64,000 nucleotides of DNA from Pseudomonas arsenicoxydans (GTDB lineage: Bacteria; Pseudomonadota; Gammaproteobacteria; Pseudomonadales; Pseudomonadaceae). The notes under the pieces were generated by a model. It was given only the letters and a program-made list of their open reading frames with translations. It ran no database searches and was not told the origin of the DNA. Positions 42,628 through 52,249 of this stretch are shown in pieces (within the stretch, counting starts at the first letter, position 1; the number at the start of each line of letters is the position of its first letter). A program made the position numbers and the translations under genes. The DNA is taken from the NCBI RefSeq assembly GCF_006438915.1, contig NZ_RCZE01000007.1:186001-250000 (forward strand), given 5' to 3'.

Positions 42628-44083
42628 GAGCCACCTCCCAAGCAGTCAGGGCATGATCGGCCTCGACCAGATCGGAGAAGTCGTGACGCTCGCCGTTGAT
42701 TTCCTGATAGTCCTCGTGACCTTTACCGGCCAGGACAATCACGTCATCCGCCGAAGCGCTGGCGATCAACTGGGCAATCGCCTGGCCACGGCCGGCCACG
42801 AACGTCACTTTATCCACAGCCTTGAAGCCGGCGCGGATGTCATCGAAGATCACGGACGGGTCTTCGGTGCGAGGGTTGTCATCGGTGACCAGCACGCCGT
42901 CGGCCAGACGCTCGACCACTTCGGCCATCAGCGGACGCTTGCCGCGATCACGATCGCCGCCGCAGCCGAACAGGCACAGCAAGCGGCCCTTGGCGTGTGG
43001 GCGCAGGGCCATCAAGACTTTTTCCAGCGCGTCCGGGGTGTGGGCGTAATCGACCACCACCAACGGCTGGGTGCCGCCGCCGAGGCGCTGCATGCGACCG
43101 GCCGGGCCTTCGAGCTTTGGCAGGACGTTGAGAATTTCGTCCAGTGCATAATCCAGACCGAGCAACGCACCGACTGCGGCCAGGACGTTGCTCAGGTTGA
43201 AGCGACCGAGCAAGGTGCTGCGCAAATGGTGCTCGCCCTGCGGCGTCACCAACGTGGCGCGCACGCCTTCGTCATCAAATTGCGCTTCACGGCAATACAG
43301 GTAGGCGCTGTTGTCTTCGAGGCTGTAGGTGATCAACCGCGACTCACGCTTTTCGGCAGCCAGTTGCCGGCCGAATTCGTCGTCGAGGTTCACCACCCGG
43401 CACTTCAAATCGTTCCAGGCAAACAGCTTGGCCTTGGCTTCGCCGTAGGCCTGCATGGTGCCGTGGTAATCGAGGTGATCGCGGGACAGGTTGGTCATCA
43501 CCGCCACGTCAAACGCCAGCGCGGTGACGCGGCCCTGATCCAGGCCATGAGAAGAAACTTCCATGGCGACCGCTTTGGCGCCGGCCTTTTTCAGGTCGGC
43601 CAGGGTCGCTTGCACCGCGATTGGATTCGGTGTGGTGTGCAGGCCGCTTTCCAGCGCGCCGTAGAAACCGGAGCCCAATGTGCCGACGATGCCGCAATGT
43701 TGACCCAGCAGATCAAGCGCCTGGGCCACCAATTGGGTCACGCTGGTTTTACCGTTGGTGCCGGTCACGCCGACCAGATTCAGGTGACGGCTCGGGTCGC
43801 CATAAAAGCGCCCGGCGATGTCCGACAGCTGCGCGGCCAGGCCTTTGACCGGAATCAACGGCACGTCGGTAATCGGCAACACGGTCGAGCCTTCGACTTC
43901 ATACGCCACCGCGGCAGCGCCGCGTTGCAGCGCGTCAGCGATGTGCTCACGACCGTCGAAACGCCCGCCAGGCACAGCGAGAAACAAGTCGCCAGCGCGC
44001 ACGTTGCGGCTGTCGAGCGCCAATTCGCGGATCAACAGATCACGGCCGGCGTGGGCGAAAATTTTATTCAGACTTAGAGACAT
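42620..44083 (-). CDS. murE: UDP-MurNAc-L-alanyl-D-glutamate-2,6-diaminopimelate ligase
   Basis: This 487-residue Mur ligase adds meso-diaminopimelate. It has DSRNVRAGDLFLAVPGG, the ATP loop GVTGTNGKTSVTQLVAQ, MEVSSHGLDQGRV and VVDYAHTPDALEKVL. The DNPRTEDPS stretch is the substrate-recognition motif (DNPR) for diaminopimelate. It overlaps ftsI by one base. Confidence 0.97.
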   Translation of the reverse strand: MSLSLNKIFAHAGRDLLIRELALDSRNVRAGDLFLAVPGGRFDGREHIADALQRGAAAVAYEVEGSTVLPITDVPLIPVKGLAAQLSDIAGRFYGDPSRHLNLVGVTGTNGKTSVTQLVAQALDLLGQHCGIVGTLGSGFYGALESGLHTTPNPIAVQATLADLKKAGAKAVAMEVSSHGLDQGRVTALAFDVAVMTNLSRDHLDYHGTMQAYGEAKAKLFAWNDLKCRVVNLDDEFGRQLAAEKRESRLITYSLEDNSAYLYCREAQFDDEGVRATLVTPQGEHHLRSTLLGRFNLSNVLAAVGALLGLDYALDEILNVLPKLEGPAGRMQRLGGGTQPLVVVDYAHTPDALEKVLMALRPHAKGRLLCLFGCGGDRDRGKRPLMAEVVERLADGVLVTDDNPRTEDPSVIFDDIRAGFKAVDKVTFVAGRGQAIAQLIASASADDVIVLAGKGHEDYQEINGERHDFSDLVEADHALTAWEVAHA

Positions 44084-45825
44084 CAGCCGCGCCCTCCATT
44101 GGCTTTCAGCGGAACAACGGGGGTCGCGTTCGCGGTTTGCGTCGGCGGCAGGTTGTCCGGCGTGATGTTCATCAGGCGCAGCGTCCCGGACATCACTTTG
44201 CTGAACACTGGCGCCGAAACCAGACCACCGAAGTAACCGGCCTTGGTCGGTTCGTCGATCACCACGACGATTGCGTAACGTGGATCGCTCATCGGGCCAA
44301 AGCCGGCGAACAGCGAACGGTAAGAGTTCTCGGCGTAGCCCTTGGTGCCCACCGACGTTTTACGTGCAGTACCCGACTTGCCGGCCACGTGATACGCCGG
44401 CACCTGCGCGCGGAACACACCACGCGGCGCTTCGATCACTTGGGTCAGCATGCCCTGCATGGTTTTCGCGACGGCTTCCGGCAGCACTTGCGTGGTCTGC
44501 GGCGGCGTGTCGGTTTTGATCAGGGTCAGCGGCGCGAGGCGACCGTTGTTGGCCAGCGCCGAGAAGGCGTGGACCAGTTGGATCGCGGTCACGGAAATAC
44601 CGTAGCCGTAGGACAGCGTGGCGGTTTCAGCCTTGCGCCATTCGCGGTAGTTAGGCAGGTTGCCGACGCGCTCGCCCGGGAAGCCGAGGCCGGTGTCCTG
44701 GCCGAGACCGACTTTTTGCGCCAGGCGGAAAATCGTTTCGCCGCCGATATCGAACGCGACCTTACTCATGCCGACGTTACTGGAATTGATCAGAATCCCG
44801 GTCAGGTCGAGCACCGGGCCTTCGGTCTTGGATACGTCCTTGATGGTGTACTTGCCGATCTGCAAGGAGCCTGGGTACACCTCGACGGTGTCGCTCGGTT
44901 TCCAGCGGCCGGTCTCGATGGCGGCGCTCATCGAAATCGCTTTCATGGTCGAACCCGGTTCGAACACGTCGATCATCGCGCGGTTACGCATCATCGCCGG
45001 TTGCAGGTTGCGACGGTTGTTCGGGTTGTAGGTCGGCTGGTTGACCATGGCGAGGATCTCGCCGGTCTTCACGTCCATGATCACCAGGCTGCCGGCCTTG
45101 GCGCCGTTCTCGATGATCGCGTTTCGCAGTTCGCGGTTGGCCAGGTATTGCAGGCGCAGGTCAATGGACAACGCCAAGGGCTTGCCGGCCTTGGCGTTTT
45201 TGGTGACCTGGACATCCTTGATCAACCTTCCGCGCCGGTCCTTGATGACCTGACGCTTGCCGGCGACCCCGGCGAGCCATTCGTCGTAGGCCAGTTCGAC
45301 CCCTTCACGACCGTGGTCATCGATGTCGGTAAATCCAACCATGTGCGCGGTGACTTCACCGGCCGGGTAGAAACGCCGGAACTCTTCAATGCCGTAGACG
45401 CCCGGTACTTTCAGGTCGAGCACCGACTGGCCCTGCTCGGGGGTCAGCCCGCGCACCAGGTAAATGAATTCTTTGTTGGCCTGGGCTTCGAGACGTTCAG
45501 CCAGGGCTTTAGGGTCCTGGCCCAGCGCGGCGGCGAGGGCCGGCCATTTTTCCTTGGCCGTTTGCATTTCCTTGGCGTTGGCCCACAGCGTGGTGACCGG
45601 TGTACTCACGGCCAACGGCTCGCCGTTACGGTCGGTGATCAGACCACGGTGAGCGGGAATCGGAATATGACGAACACTGCGCGCATCGCCCTGACCTTTA
45701 AGGAAGGCACGGTCGATGACTTGCAGGTCGATGATGCGCCAGGAGATCGCCGCAACCATGATGCCGAGAAGCCCCAGCACCACGCGAAAACGCCATGGGA
45801 ACATTGCCCCTTCGAGTTTCATCAT
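44083..45825 (-). CDS. ftsI: Septal transpeptidase FtsI (PBP3)
   Basis: This 580-residue bitopic class B penicillin-binding protein crosslinks septal peptidoglycan. One N-terminal membrane helix (VVLGLLGIMVAAISW) is followed by the pedestal domain and the transpeptidase domain, with the nucleophile motif GSTMK, the second motif SSN (INSSNVGMSK) and KSGTARK. ATG codons at 45825 and 45822 are adjacent; 45825 overlaps ftsL by four bases. Confidence 0.97.
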   Translation of the reverse strand: MMKLEGAMFPWRFRVVLGLLGIMVAAISWRIIDLQVIDRAFLKGQGDARSVRHIPIPAHRGLITDRNGEPLAVSTPVTTLWANAKEMQTAKEKWPALAAALGQDPKALAERLEAQANKEFIYLVRGLTPEQGQSVLDLKVPGVYGIEEFRRFYPAGEVTAHMVGFTDIDDHGREGVELAYDEWLAGVAGKRQVIKDRRGRLIKDVQVTKNAKAGKPLALSIDLRLQYLANRELRNAIIENGAKAGSLVIMDVKTGEILAMVNQPTYNPNNRRNLQPAMMRNRAMIDVFEPGSTMKAISMSAAIETGRWKPSDTVEVYPGSLQIGKYTIKDVSKTEGPVLDLTGILINSSNVGMSKVAFDIGGETIFRLAQKVGLGQDTGLGFPGERVGNLPNYREWRKAETATLSYGYGISVTAIQLVHAFSALANNGRLAPLTLIKTDTPPQTTQVLPEAVAKTMQGMLTQVIEAPRGVFRAQVPAYHVAGKSGTARKTSVGTKGYAENSYRSLFAGFGPMSDPRYAIVVVIDEPTKAGYFGGLVSAPVFSKVMSGTLRLMNITPDNLPPTQTANATPVVPLKANGGRG

Positions 45826-46115
45826 GGCGTCACCATCTGCACTTCAGCGGCGCCGGGAATGCGCATCTTCAGTTGTTCGGTGGCCAGCACTTCGATTCGG
45901 CTGTGGGCGGTCCAGGTGCTCTGTTCGAGAATCAGCCGGCCCCACTCGGCTTGCGCCTTGTCGCGCACGCTCAACTCGTTGTACAGCGAGTTCAACAGCT
46001 GACGGTTCCAGTGGGCGCTATACGACACGCCGATTGCCGAAACGAGCACGGCCAGAAACAGCAGCAGCATGAAAAAGCTTCCGCCGGGCAGTGGCTTGGC
46101 GAACAGCTTGCTCAC
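45822..46115 (-). CDS. ftsL: Cell division protein FtsL
   Basis: This 97-residue bitopic protein has a short cytoplasmic tail, one membrane helix (SFFMLLLFLAVLVSAIGVSY) and a periplasmic leucine-zipper-like helix that pairs with FtsB. It helps activate FtsWI. It lies between rsmH (4-base overlap) and ftsI. Confidence 0.93.
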   Translation of the reverse strand: MSKLFAKPLPGGSFFMLLLFLAVLVSAIGVSYSAHWNRQLLNSLYNELSVRDKAQAEWGRLILEQSTWTAHSRIEVLATEQLKMRIPGAAEVQMVTP

Positions 46116-47059
46116 CGCAGCTTCTCCGCGACGCGCATGACGGCGCTACGGGAACGTGGGTTGGCTTTGAGTTCGGCCTCGGAGGCGGACTGGGCTTTGC
46201 CATGGATTTTGATGATCGGTTCGAAAGCGACGTGACGCACCGGCAGATTGCGCGGCAAGTTGTCGGCTTCACCCTTTACAAGTTTGCGCATGAACAATTT
46301 GACGATGCGGTCTTCCAGCGAGTGGAAGCTGATAACGACCAGGCGGCCGCCGACTTGCAGGCAATCCAGCGCAGCTTCGAGGCCGGCCTCCAGATCGCCC
46401 AACTCGTTGTTGACGTGAATACGCAGGCCCTGGAACGCACGGGTCGCCGGGTTCTTGCCCTTTTCCCACGCCGGGTTGGCGACTTTGAGGACTTCGGCCA
46501 GATCACCAGTGCGTTCGAACGGCTTGATGTCGCGGCGCTCGGCCACCGCACGGGCCATACGACCGGAGAAGCGTTCTTCGCCGTACTCTTTGAACACACG
46601 CGCGATTTCTTCCACCGGCGCGGTGTTGACGAACTCGGCAGCGCTGATCCCGCGAGACGGGTCCATACGCATGTCCAGCGGGCCGTCATTGAGGAAACTG
46701 AAACCGCGCTCAGGGTCGTCGAGCTGCGGCGAAGACACGCCGAGGTCGAGCAAAACGCCGCTGACCTTGCCGGCCAGACCGCGGTCTGCGACTTCCGAAC
46801 CGAGCTCGGCAAAGCTGCGCTGCACAACGACAAAGCGGCCGTCTTCGGCCGCTAGCGTCTGCCCGGTGGCAATTGCCTGAGGATCCTTGTCAAATCCGAG
46901 CAACCGGCCATCAGGCCCCAGCTGGCTCAAGATCAGCCGGCTGTGACCGCCGCGCCCGAACGTACCGTCCAGATAGCAGCCATCAGGACGTACGGCGAGA
47001 GCCTCGACGGCTTCGTCAAGCAGTACGGTGATGTGGTTAAAGCCGCTATCAATAGTCAC
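46112..47059 (-). CDS. rsmH: 16S rRNA (cytosine1402-N4)-methyltransferase
   Basis: This 315-residue SAM-dependent enzyme methylates C1402 in the 16S decoding centre. The N-terminal HITVLLDEAVEAL and SAM region YLDGTFGRGGHSRLIL are diagnostic, with LLDLGVSSPQLDDPERGFSF and SFHSLEDRIVK further on. RsmI, which methylates the ribose of the same nucleotide, is encoded at 48296-49201. It overlaps mraZ by four bases. Confidence 0.96.
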   Translation of the reverse strand: MTIDSGFNHITVLLDEAVEALAVRPDGCYLDGTFGRGGHSRLILSQLGPDGRLLGFDKDPQAIATGQTLAAEDGRFVVVQRSFAELGSEVADRGLAGKVSGVLLDLGVSSPQLDDPERGFSFLNDGPLDMRMDPSRGISAAEFVNTAPVEEIARVFKEYGEERFSGRMARAVAERRDIKPFERTGDLAEVLKVANPAWEKGKNPATRAFQGLRIHVNNELGDLEAGLEAALDCLQVGGRLVVISFHSLEDRIVKLFMRKLVKGEADNLPRNLPVRHVAFEPIIKIHGKAQSASEAELKANPRSRSAVMRVAEKLR

Positions 47060-47511
47060 AGGATCAAATCACGCAGTTCATCAGGCATGGCGCCCGGTTG
47101 TTGAATAGCAGCCAGGTCAGCGGCAGAAACCGCATCCCAGGCATCCTCGTCCCATAATTGGAACTTGTTCAGTTGGCCTACCAACATCGCGCGCTTATCC
47201 AACTTGGCATATTCACGAAGACGCGGCGGAACCAGAAAACGACCACTGCCATCGAGCTCGAGGTCGACGGCATTACCAATCAGTAAACGTTGCAGGCGGC
47301 GGTTCTCTTCGCGAAGCGAAGGCAGTGCGCGCAGTTTGGTTTCAATAATTTCCCACTCATCGAGGGGGTAAACGCACAAACATGGATCAACGGCATCGAT
47401 TGTCACGATTAACTGACCGGAACTACGCGAAACGAGCTCGTCACGGTACCGGCTCGGCATGGCGAGACGGCCCTTTGCATCGAGACTGATAGCGTTAGCT
47501 CCGCGAAACAC
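47056..47511 (-). CDS. mraZ: Transcriptional regulator MraZ
   Basis: This 151-residue AbrB-fold protein has two related DNA-binding halves: ISLDAKGRLAMPSRYRDEL and LELDGSGRFLVPPRLREYA. In E. coli MraZ binds repeats before its own gene and represses the dcw operon. It is the first gene of the cluster here, and three matching repeats lie upstream (47553-47582). Confidence 0.96.
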   Translation of the reverse strand: MFRGANAISLDAKGRLAMPSRYRDELVSRSSGQLIVTIDAVDPCLCVYPLDEWEIIETKLRALPSLREENRRLQRLLIGNAVDLELDGSGRFLVPPRLREYAKLDKRAMLVGQLNKFQLWDEDAWDAVSAADLAAIQQPGAMPDELRDLIL

Positions 47512-47552
47512 GTCAGCGTTTCTCCAAATTTTAGCGTTTTACGTTCAAAAAA

Positions 47553-47582
47553 CCCACTTCATGCCACTTTCCGCCACTTGCG
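47553..47582 (-). promoter_or_regulatory. Three MraZ boxes
   Basis: Reading the minus strand, GTGGC, GTGGC and GTGGG occur exactly ten bases apart (GTGGCGGAAAGTGGCATGAA, then GTGGG). This matches the known MraZ recognition of short G-rich repeats separated by five bases. They start at the predicted transcription start, so binding should block transcription. Confidence 0.8.
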
Positions 47583-47585
47583 CAC

Positions 47586-47615
47586 ACTATAGGAATGCGG
47601 CCACCGCACCGTCAA
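47586..47615 (-). promoter_or_regulatory. Sigma-70 promoter of the mraZ (dcw) operon
   Basis: On the minus strand TTGACG (47610-47615) and TATAGT (47586-47591) are separated by 18 bases. The predicted start at about 47579 lies within the MraZ boxes. The rest of the gap, from 47616 to 47868, is fairly A/T-rich with no gene visible. Confidence 0.75.
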
Positions 47616-47868
47616 GGCGCGGATTAAAGGAAAACCCTTACAGAACTGAGATTTAGGAGCGCAGGAGGAGGTGTTACGGGAATCTGACGTGTCATTCGTC
47701 TCAATAACTTGAATCAGCACAGATGGCTGCGTTCGAAAGTTAAAGTAGTTTGTTAAGAGTAAGATTTTTTTGGTATTACGAAAGTGCTTCTGCTGATGAT
47801 TCTGAACGGAGGGAAATTGCCATCACTGGCGCCCTGCTCAACGATTCAAACAGGGAGGGGAAAAAGGT

Positions 47869-48222
47869 GGAGAGTCGATCTGTAAGCCGGGTTCTGTCTT
47901 GAACAGTCATTCGTCTACGATGGCCATCACTGGACATCTTTAGCAACCTACCCGGTCCCAGCGCGGGCCACGCCTTGGGACCCTATTTGGTCTTGCTCCA
48001 AGTGGGGTTTACCTAGCCACGAACTGTTGCCAGACGTGCGGTGCGCTCTTACCGCACCTTTTCACCCTTACCGGCGCCGAAGCGCTTAGGCGGTTATTTT
48101 CTGTGGCACTTTCCGTAGGCTCACGCCTCCCAGGCATTACCTGGCACTTCGCCCTATGGAGCCCGGACTTTCCTCCCCCCCCTAATTTTCATAGAGGGCA
48201 GCGACTGTCCGATCGACTCTCC
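47869..48222 (-). ncRNA. rnpB: RNase P RNA (class A)
   Basis: The RNA matures tRNA 5' ends with the RnpA protein. On the minus strand the 5' end AGAGTCGATC pairs with GATCGACTCT at the 3' end (P1 helix). The conserved core reads GAGGAAAGTCCGGGCTCC near the 5' side and AGACAGAACCCGGCTTA near the 3' side. Ends were set from the P1 helix and are approximate. The minus strand continues into CCTTTTTCCCC, a weak terminator-like run. Gene position between mraZ and rsmI matches other pseudomonads. Confidence 0.95.
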
Positions 48223-48295
48223 GCCGCGAAGGTTAACGGCAGAGCGTCCGAAGAACAAGCGCTAAACGCCTTTGGCCCCTCCAGCACGTCGGGTT

Positions 48296-49201
48296 TTACT
48301 CGCCCTTTTGCTTATCCAGAGCGACCTGATACAGCACATTCTTGCGTTCGCCGGTGATTTGCGCCGCCAATGCCGCTGCACGCTTGAGCGGCATCTCCTC
48401 CAGCAACAGGTTAAGGATGCGCATCGCTTCGCTGCTGACCGCGTCTTCGGTCTCGGGCGCCGCCCAGCCAGCCACCAACACCACACACTCCCCGCGCTGC
48501 TGATTACTGTCCGACTCGACGAACTCGCGCAACTCGGCCAGCGGCAGGCCTTTAAGGGTTTCAAAGGTTTTAGTGATTTCCCGAGCCAGCAACGCCTGGC
48601 GCTCGCCACCGAATACCAGCTCCATGTCTTGCAGGCATTCAAGGATGCGGTGCGGCGCTTCGTAGAAAATCAGCGTGCGCGGCTCTTCCTTTACCAGCTC
48701 GAGACGCGCGCGGCGACCGACAGCCTTGGCCGGCAGGAAGCCCTCAAAAATGAACCGGTCGGATGGTAAACCCGCCGCCGACAGCGCCGCGATCAATGCG
48801 CAGGCTCCCGGCACCGGCACCACATTAATCCCCGCAGCACGGGCCTGACGCACCAAGTGATAACCGGGATCGGAAATCAACGGCGTGCCGGCATCGGAGA
48901 TCAGCGCCACATCGTCGCCGGCCAGCAGACGCGTGATAAAGCGGCTACCTTCATCCCGTTCGTTGTGTTCGTGACAGGCCGCCAGCGGCGTAGGAATACC
49001 AAAATGTTGCATCAACCGCTGGGAGTGACGAGTGTCTTCGGCAGCAATCAACGCGACGTCGCGCAGGATCTTCAGCGCACGCGCACTGATGTCGTCCAGG
49101 TTGCCGATGGGCGTCGCCACCACATAAAGCGAGCCAGCAGCGGAATTCAAAGCACCTGGAGCAGTCAAAGCGCACACCTCATGATCGGTAAAAGGCGACA
49201 T
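48296..49201 (-). CDS. rsmI: 16S rRNA (cytidine1402-2'-O)-methyltransferase
   Basis: This SAM-dependent enzyme of up to 301 residues methylates the ribose of C1402. It has YVVATPIGNLDDISARAL at its N-terminus, AAEDTRHSQRLMQHFGI, ISDAGTPLISDPGYHLV and VPVPGACALIAALSAAGLPSD of the tetrapyrrole-methylase fold. The start is uncertain: ATG 49201 is the first candidate, but a TTG reading MTAPGALNSAAG further in agrees with the usual N-terminus. It is divergent from lpoA, as in E. coli. Confidence 0.95.
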   Translation of the reverse strand: MSPFTDHEVCALTAPGALNSAAGSLYVVATPIGNLDDISARALKILRDVALIAAEDTRHSQRLMQHFGIPTPLAACHEHNERDEGSRFITRLLAGDDVALISDAGTPLISDPGYHLVRQARAAGINVVPVPGACALIAALSAAGLPSDRFIFEGFLPAKAVGRRARLELVKEEPRTLIFYEAPHRILECLQDMELVFGGERQALLAREITKTFETLKGLPLAELREFVESDSNQQRGECVVLVAGWAAPETEDAVSSEAMRILNLLLEEMPLKRAAALAAQITGERKNVLYQVALDKQKGE

Positions 49202-49377
49202 TGTAGCGCGTAGCGGCGCTTGCGATACGCTTGGCCCTTGCCGGGTTTTTCCGCCATTTGTGCAGTGCTGCAACATTTACACGAGCTAAATTGATCGATT
49301 CACGCCACTAACATCGCGCCCCGGCCAGTGCTTGGGTACAATTCCACGCTAATTTGATCGAGTATCAGGAACACTAC

Positions 49378-51189
49378 ATGATCGCTTGCCTGCGGCTGTT
49401 CACTGCCCTCTGCCTCGCTGCCCTGTTGGCGGCTTGCGCCAGCTCGCCCTCCTCCAGCCTTGGCGAACTTCCACGGACCCCGGATGCCAGCATCGAGCAA
49501 CTGCTCGAGCAGGCGAATCAAAGCAAGGATCCGGAAAAAGCCGCCCTGTTGCGCCTGAGCGCAGCAGATGTGGCCTACCGCCAAGGGAATGCCGGCCAGT
49601 CCGCGCAAATCCTGCAGTTGGTTCCGGTCGAGCAACTCAAACCAGGCCCACAAGTCTTCGCCAGCACGCTGGCGGCGGAACTGGCGATGGTGCGCAACCA
49701 GCCCAAAGCGGCGCTGACTGCCTTGAGCCATCCGAGCCTGCAACATCTGAGTGAATTGCCCGTCGAGCAACAGGTTCGCACCGGCACTGTTCACGCTCGC
49801 GCCCTTGAAGCCGATGGCCAGACACTGGCCGCCGCACGGGAACGTATTTTCATCGCACCGATGCTGAGCGGTGAAGCAGCCAGCAAAAACCACGAAGCGA
49901 TCTGGACCCTGATCGCCTCGTTGCCAACCGATCAGCTGCAACCCACCATTTCCGACGACCTCGGTGGCTGGATGGGCCTGGCGCTGGCCGTCAAATCGGC
50001 CGGTACGCTGGAACAACAGCAAGCGGCGATTGATAACTGGCGCGCGCAAAACCCTAAACACCCTGCCGCCGTTCATCTGCCGCAGGCACTGACCAACCTC
50101 AAGGAACTGGCCAGCCAGCCCCTGAGCAAGATCGCCCTGCTGCTGCCACAGGACGGCCCGCTGGCCTCGGTCGGCAAAGCGCTGCGTGAAGGCTTCATGG
50201 CGGCTCACTACCAGGCTCAACAAGCCGGGCAGAAGCCACCGGCCATCGAGTTCTATGACAGCTCGAAGCTGACGTCGATGGACGAGTTCTACCGCAAGGC
50301 CCAGGCCGATGGCGTGCAACTGGTGGTTGGCCCGCTGGAAAAGCCGCTGGTCAAACAGCTCAGCTCGCGTCCGCAATTGCCAATCACCACTTTGGCGCTG
50401 AACTACAGCGAAGGCGAACAAGGCCCGCCCCAACTGTTCCAGTTTGGCCTGGCCGCTGAAGACGAAGCCCGTGAAGTGTCTCGCCGCGCTCGCGCCGATG
50501 GCCTGCATCGCGCTGCGATCATGGTGCCGAAAGGCGAATGGGGCGATCGTGTACTTCGGGCATTCAGCCAGGACTGGCAAGCCAACGGTGGCACCATCGT
50601 CGCCACCGAACGCGTAGACCAACCGGTTCAACTGGCCCAGCAGATCGCTGACATGTTCCAGCTGCGCCAGAGTGAAGGCCGCGCAAAAAGCCTGCAAAGC
50701 ACCGTCGGCTCGCAGGTCGCTGCCCAGCCTTCGCGTCGTCAGGACATCGAGTTCATCTTCCTGGCCGCGACTCCGCAACAGGCCCAGCAGATCAAACCGA
50801 CCCTGAACTTCCAGTACGCAGGCGATGTGCCGGTTTACGCCACCTCCCACGTGTTCAGTGCCAGCGGCGACGTGAACCAGTACAACGACATGAACGGTAT
50901 TCGCTTCTGTGAAACTCCATGGTTGCTGGACGCCAATGATCCACTGCGTAAACAGGTGACGGCGCAATGGCCACAAGCCGGCGGCAGCCTCGGTCGTCTC
51001 TACGCCATGGGCGTCGATGCCTACCGCCTGGCGCCACGCCTGGGGCAACTCAAGGCTTTGCCGGACAGCCGCATCGCCGGCCAGTCGGGCAGCCTGGGCA
51101 TGACTCAGAACCAACGCGTCGTGCGCCAGTTGCCTTGGGCCCAGTTCGTCAACGGTCAGGTTCAACGCCTGCCGGACACCCCGAACTGA
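49378..51189 (+). CDS. lpoA: Penicillin-binding protein activator LpoA (outer-membrane lipoprotein)
   Basis: This 603-residue lipoprotein has a signal peptide ending in lipobox LAAC (Cys20). An N-terminal TPR-like helical region (residues about 40-240) precedes a periplasmic-binding-protein-like C-terminal domain (KIALLLPQDGPLASVGKALR, VVGPLEKPLVKQL). LpoA stimulates PBP1a from the outer membrane. ATG 49378 gives the signal peptide; the frame is open from 49354. It leads the same gene order as yraMNOP in E. coli, and its stop overlaps the next start as TGATG. Confidence 0.93.
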   Translation: MIACLRLFTALCLAALLAACASSPSSSLGELPRTPDASIEQLLEQANQSKDPEKAALLRLSAADVAYRQGNAGQSAQILQLVPVEQLKPGPQVFASTLAAELAMVRNQPKAALTALSHPSLQHLSELPVEQQVRTGTVHARALEADGQTLAAARERIFIAPMLSGEAASKNHEAIWTLIASLPTDQLQPTISDDLGGWMGLALAVKSAGTLEQQQAAIDNWRAQNPKHPAAVHLPQALTNLKELASQPLSKIALLLPQDGPLASVGKALREGFMAAHYQAQQAGQKPPAIEFYDSSKLTSMDEFYRKAQADGVQLVVGPLEKPLVKQLSSRPQLPITTLALNYSEGEQGPPQLFQFGLAAEDEAREVSRRARADGLHRAAIMVPKGEWGDRVLRAFSQDWQANGGTIVATERVDQPVQLAQQIADMFQLRQSEGRAKSLQSTVGSQVAAQPSRRQDIEFIFLAATPQQAQQIKPTLNFQYAGDVPVYATSHVFSASGDVNQYNDMNGIRFCETPWLLDANDPLRKQVTAQWPQAGGSLGRLYAMGVDAYRLAPRLGQLKALPDSRIAGQSGSLGMTQNQRVVRQLPWAQFVNGQVQRLPDTPN

Positions 51190-51551
51190 TGCCTGACAGA
51201 TCACGCCAGCAAAGCGGTCAAGATGCCGAGCGCCATGCGCTCGAACATCTTCAACAACACGGTCTGCGCCTGTTGGCGCAGAACTGGTTGTGTAAACGCG
51301 GCGAGCTTGATCTGGTCATGCTTGATGGCGATACAGTAGTATTCGTTGAAGTCCGCTACAGAAAAAACACCCAATGGGGTGGCGCGCTCGATAGCATCGA
51401 TGAGCGCAAACGGCAGAAACTGATTTTCGCCGCACAGTATTTTCTTCAGCGCGAGTCGCGTTGGGCCAATTCCCCTTGCCGCTTCGACGTGGTTGCCATC
51501 GACAGCAAACTTGATCAGTTGAACTGGATTCAGAATGCCTTCGACAGCTGA
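51189..51551 (+). CDS. YraN-family (UPF0102) endonuclease-like protein
   Basis: This 120-residue protein begins MPDRSRQQSGQDAERHALEH. The PD-(D/E)XK-like core GELDLVMLDGDTVVFVEVRYRK is present, as in the UPF0102 family, which is related to Holliday-junction-resolvase-like nucleases. No biological role is established to my knowledge. It begins within the lpoA stop codon and is followed after 104 bases by the SIS gene. Confidence 0.9.
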   Translation: MPDRSRQQSGQDAERHALEHLQQHGLRLLAQNWLCKRGELDLVMLDGDTVVFVEVRYRKNTQWGGALDSIDERKRQKLIFAAQYFLQRESRWANSPCRFDVVAIDSKLDQLNWIQNAFDS

Positions 51552-51655
51552 TCGCTTGCGCCCCGAACCGGACACCTACACCCAACACTTTTGCTCTTTG
51601 CTTTGCGGGCTGCACATTCATGTGCCGAGTAGCCGCGCTAATTAAGGTCACACAG

Positions 51656-52249
51656 ATGGACATGCAATCCCGAATTCGCCAGCTTTTTCAGGCCAGTATC
51701 GACACCAAGCAAATGGCGATGGACGTACTTGCACCGCACATCGAGCAAGCCAGCCAAGTGATGGTCAACGCCCTGCTCAATGAGGGCAAAATGCTTTCTT
51801 GCGGCAACGGCGGTTCCGCCGGCGACGCCCAGCACTTTTCGTCGGAGCTGCTCAACCGCTTCGAGCGTGAACGCCCGAGCCTTCCAGCCATCGCGCTGAC
51901 CACCGACAGCTCGACCATCACCTCGATTGCCAACGACTACAGCTACAACGAGATCTTCTCCAAACAGATCCGCGCCCTTGGCCAGCCAGGCGACGTATTG
52001 CTGGCAATTTCCACCAGCGGCAATTCGGCAAACATAATTCAGGCGATCCAGGCCGCACATGATCGCGAAATGATTGTCGTAGCATTGACCGGTCGCGATG
52101 GCGGCGGCATGGCGTCACTGCTATTGCCAGAGGACGTCGAGATTCGCGTACCGGCCAATGTCACCGCACGTATTCAGGAAGTCCACCTGCTGGCGATCCA
52201 TTGCCTTTGCGATCTGATCGACAGCCAACTGTTCGGGAGTGAAGAATGA
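51656..52249 (+). CDS. SIS-domain protein, DiaA/GmhA family
   Basis: This 197-residue protein has the sugar-isomerase fold: LSCGNGGSAGDAQHFSSELL, LLAISTSGNSANIIQAIQAA and ARIQEVHLLAIHCLCDLIDS. Pseudomonas genomes usually call it phosphoheptose isomerase (GmhA). Its LNRFERERPSLPAIALTTDS stretch and its place between yraN and dolP match E. coli DiaA, the DnaA-binding initiation factor, more closely. Either role, or both, is possible. The start at 51656 follows the family; the longer frame from 51620 runs into the intergenic region. Confidence 0.88.
   Translation: MDMQSRIRQLFQASIDTKQMAMDVLAPHIEQASQVMVNALLNEGKMLSCGNGGSAGDAQHFSSELLNRFERERPSLPAIALTTDSSTITSIANDYSYNEIFSKQIRALGQPGDVLLAISTSGNSANIIQAIQAAHDREMIVVALTGRDGGGMASLLLPEDVEIRVPANVTARIQEVHLLAIHCLCDLIDSQLFGSEE

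Noticed and set aside
49300..51204. A 634-codon open frame on the minus strand opposite lpoA
   Set aside because: It is the mirror of the high-GC lpoA gene; composition has no protein-family features and there is no start context.
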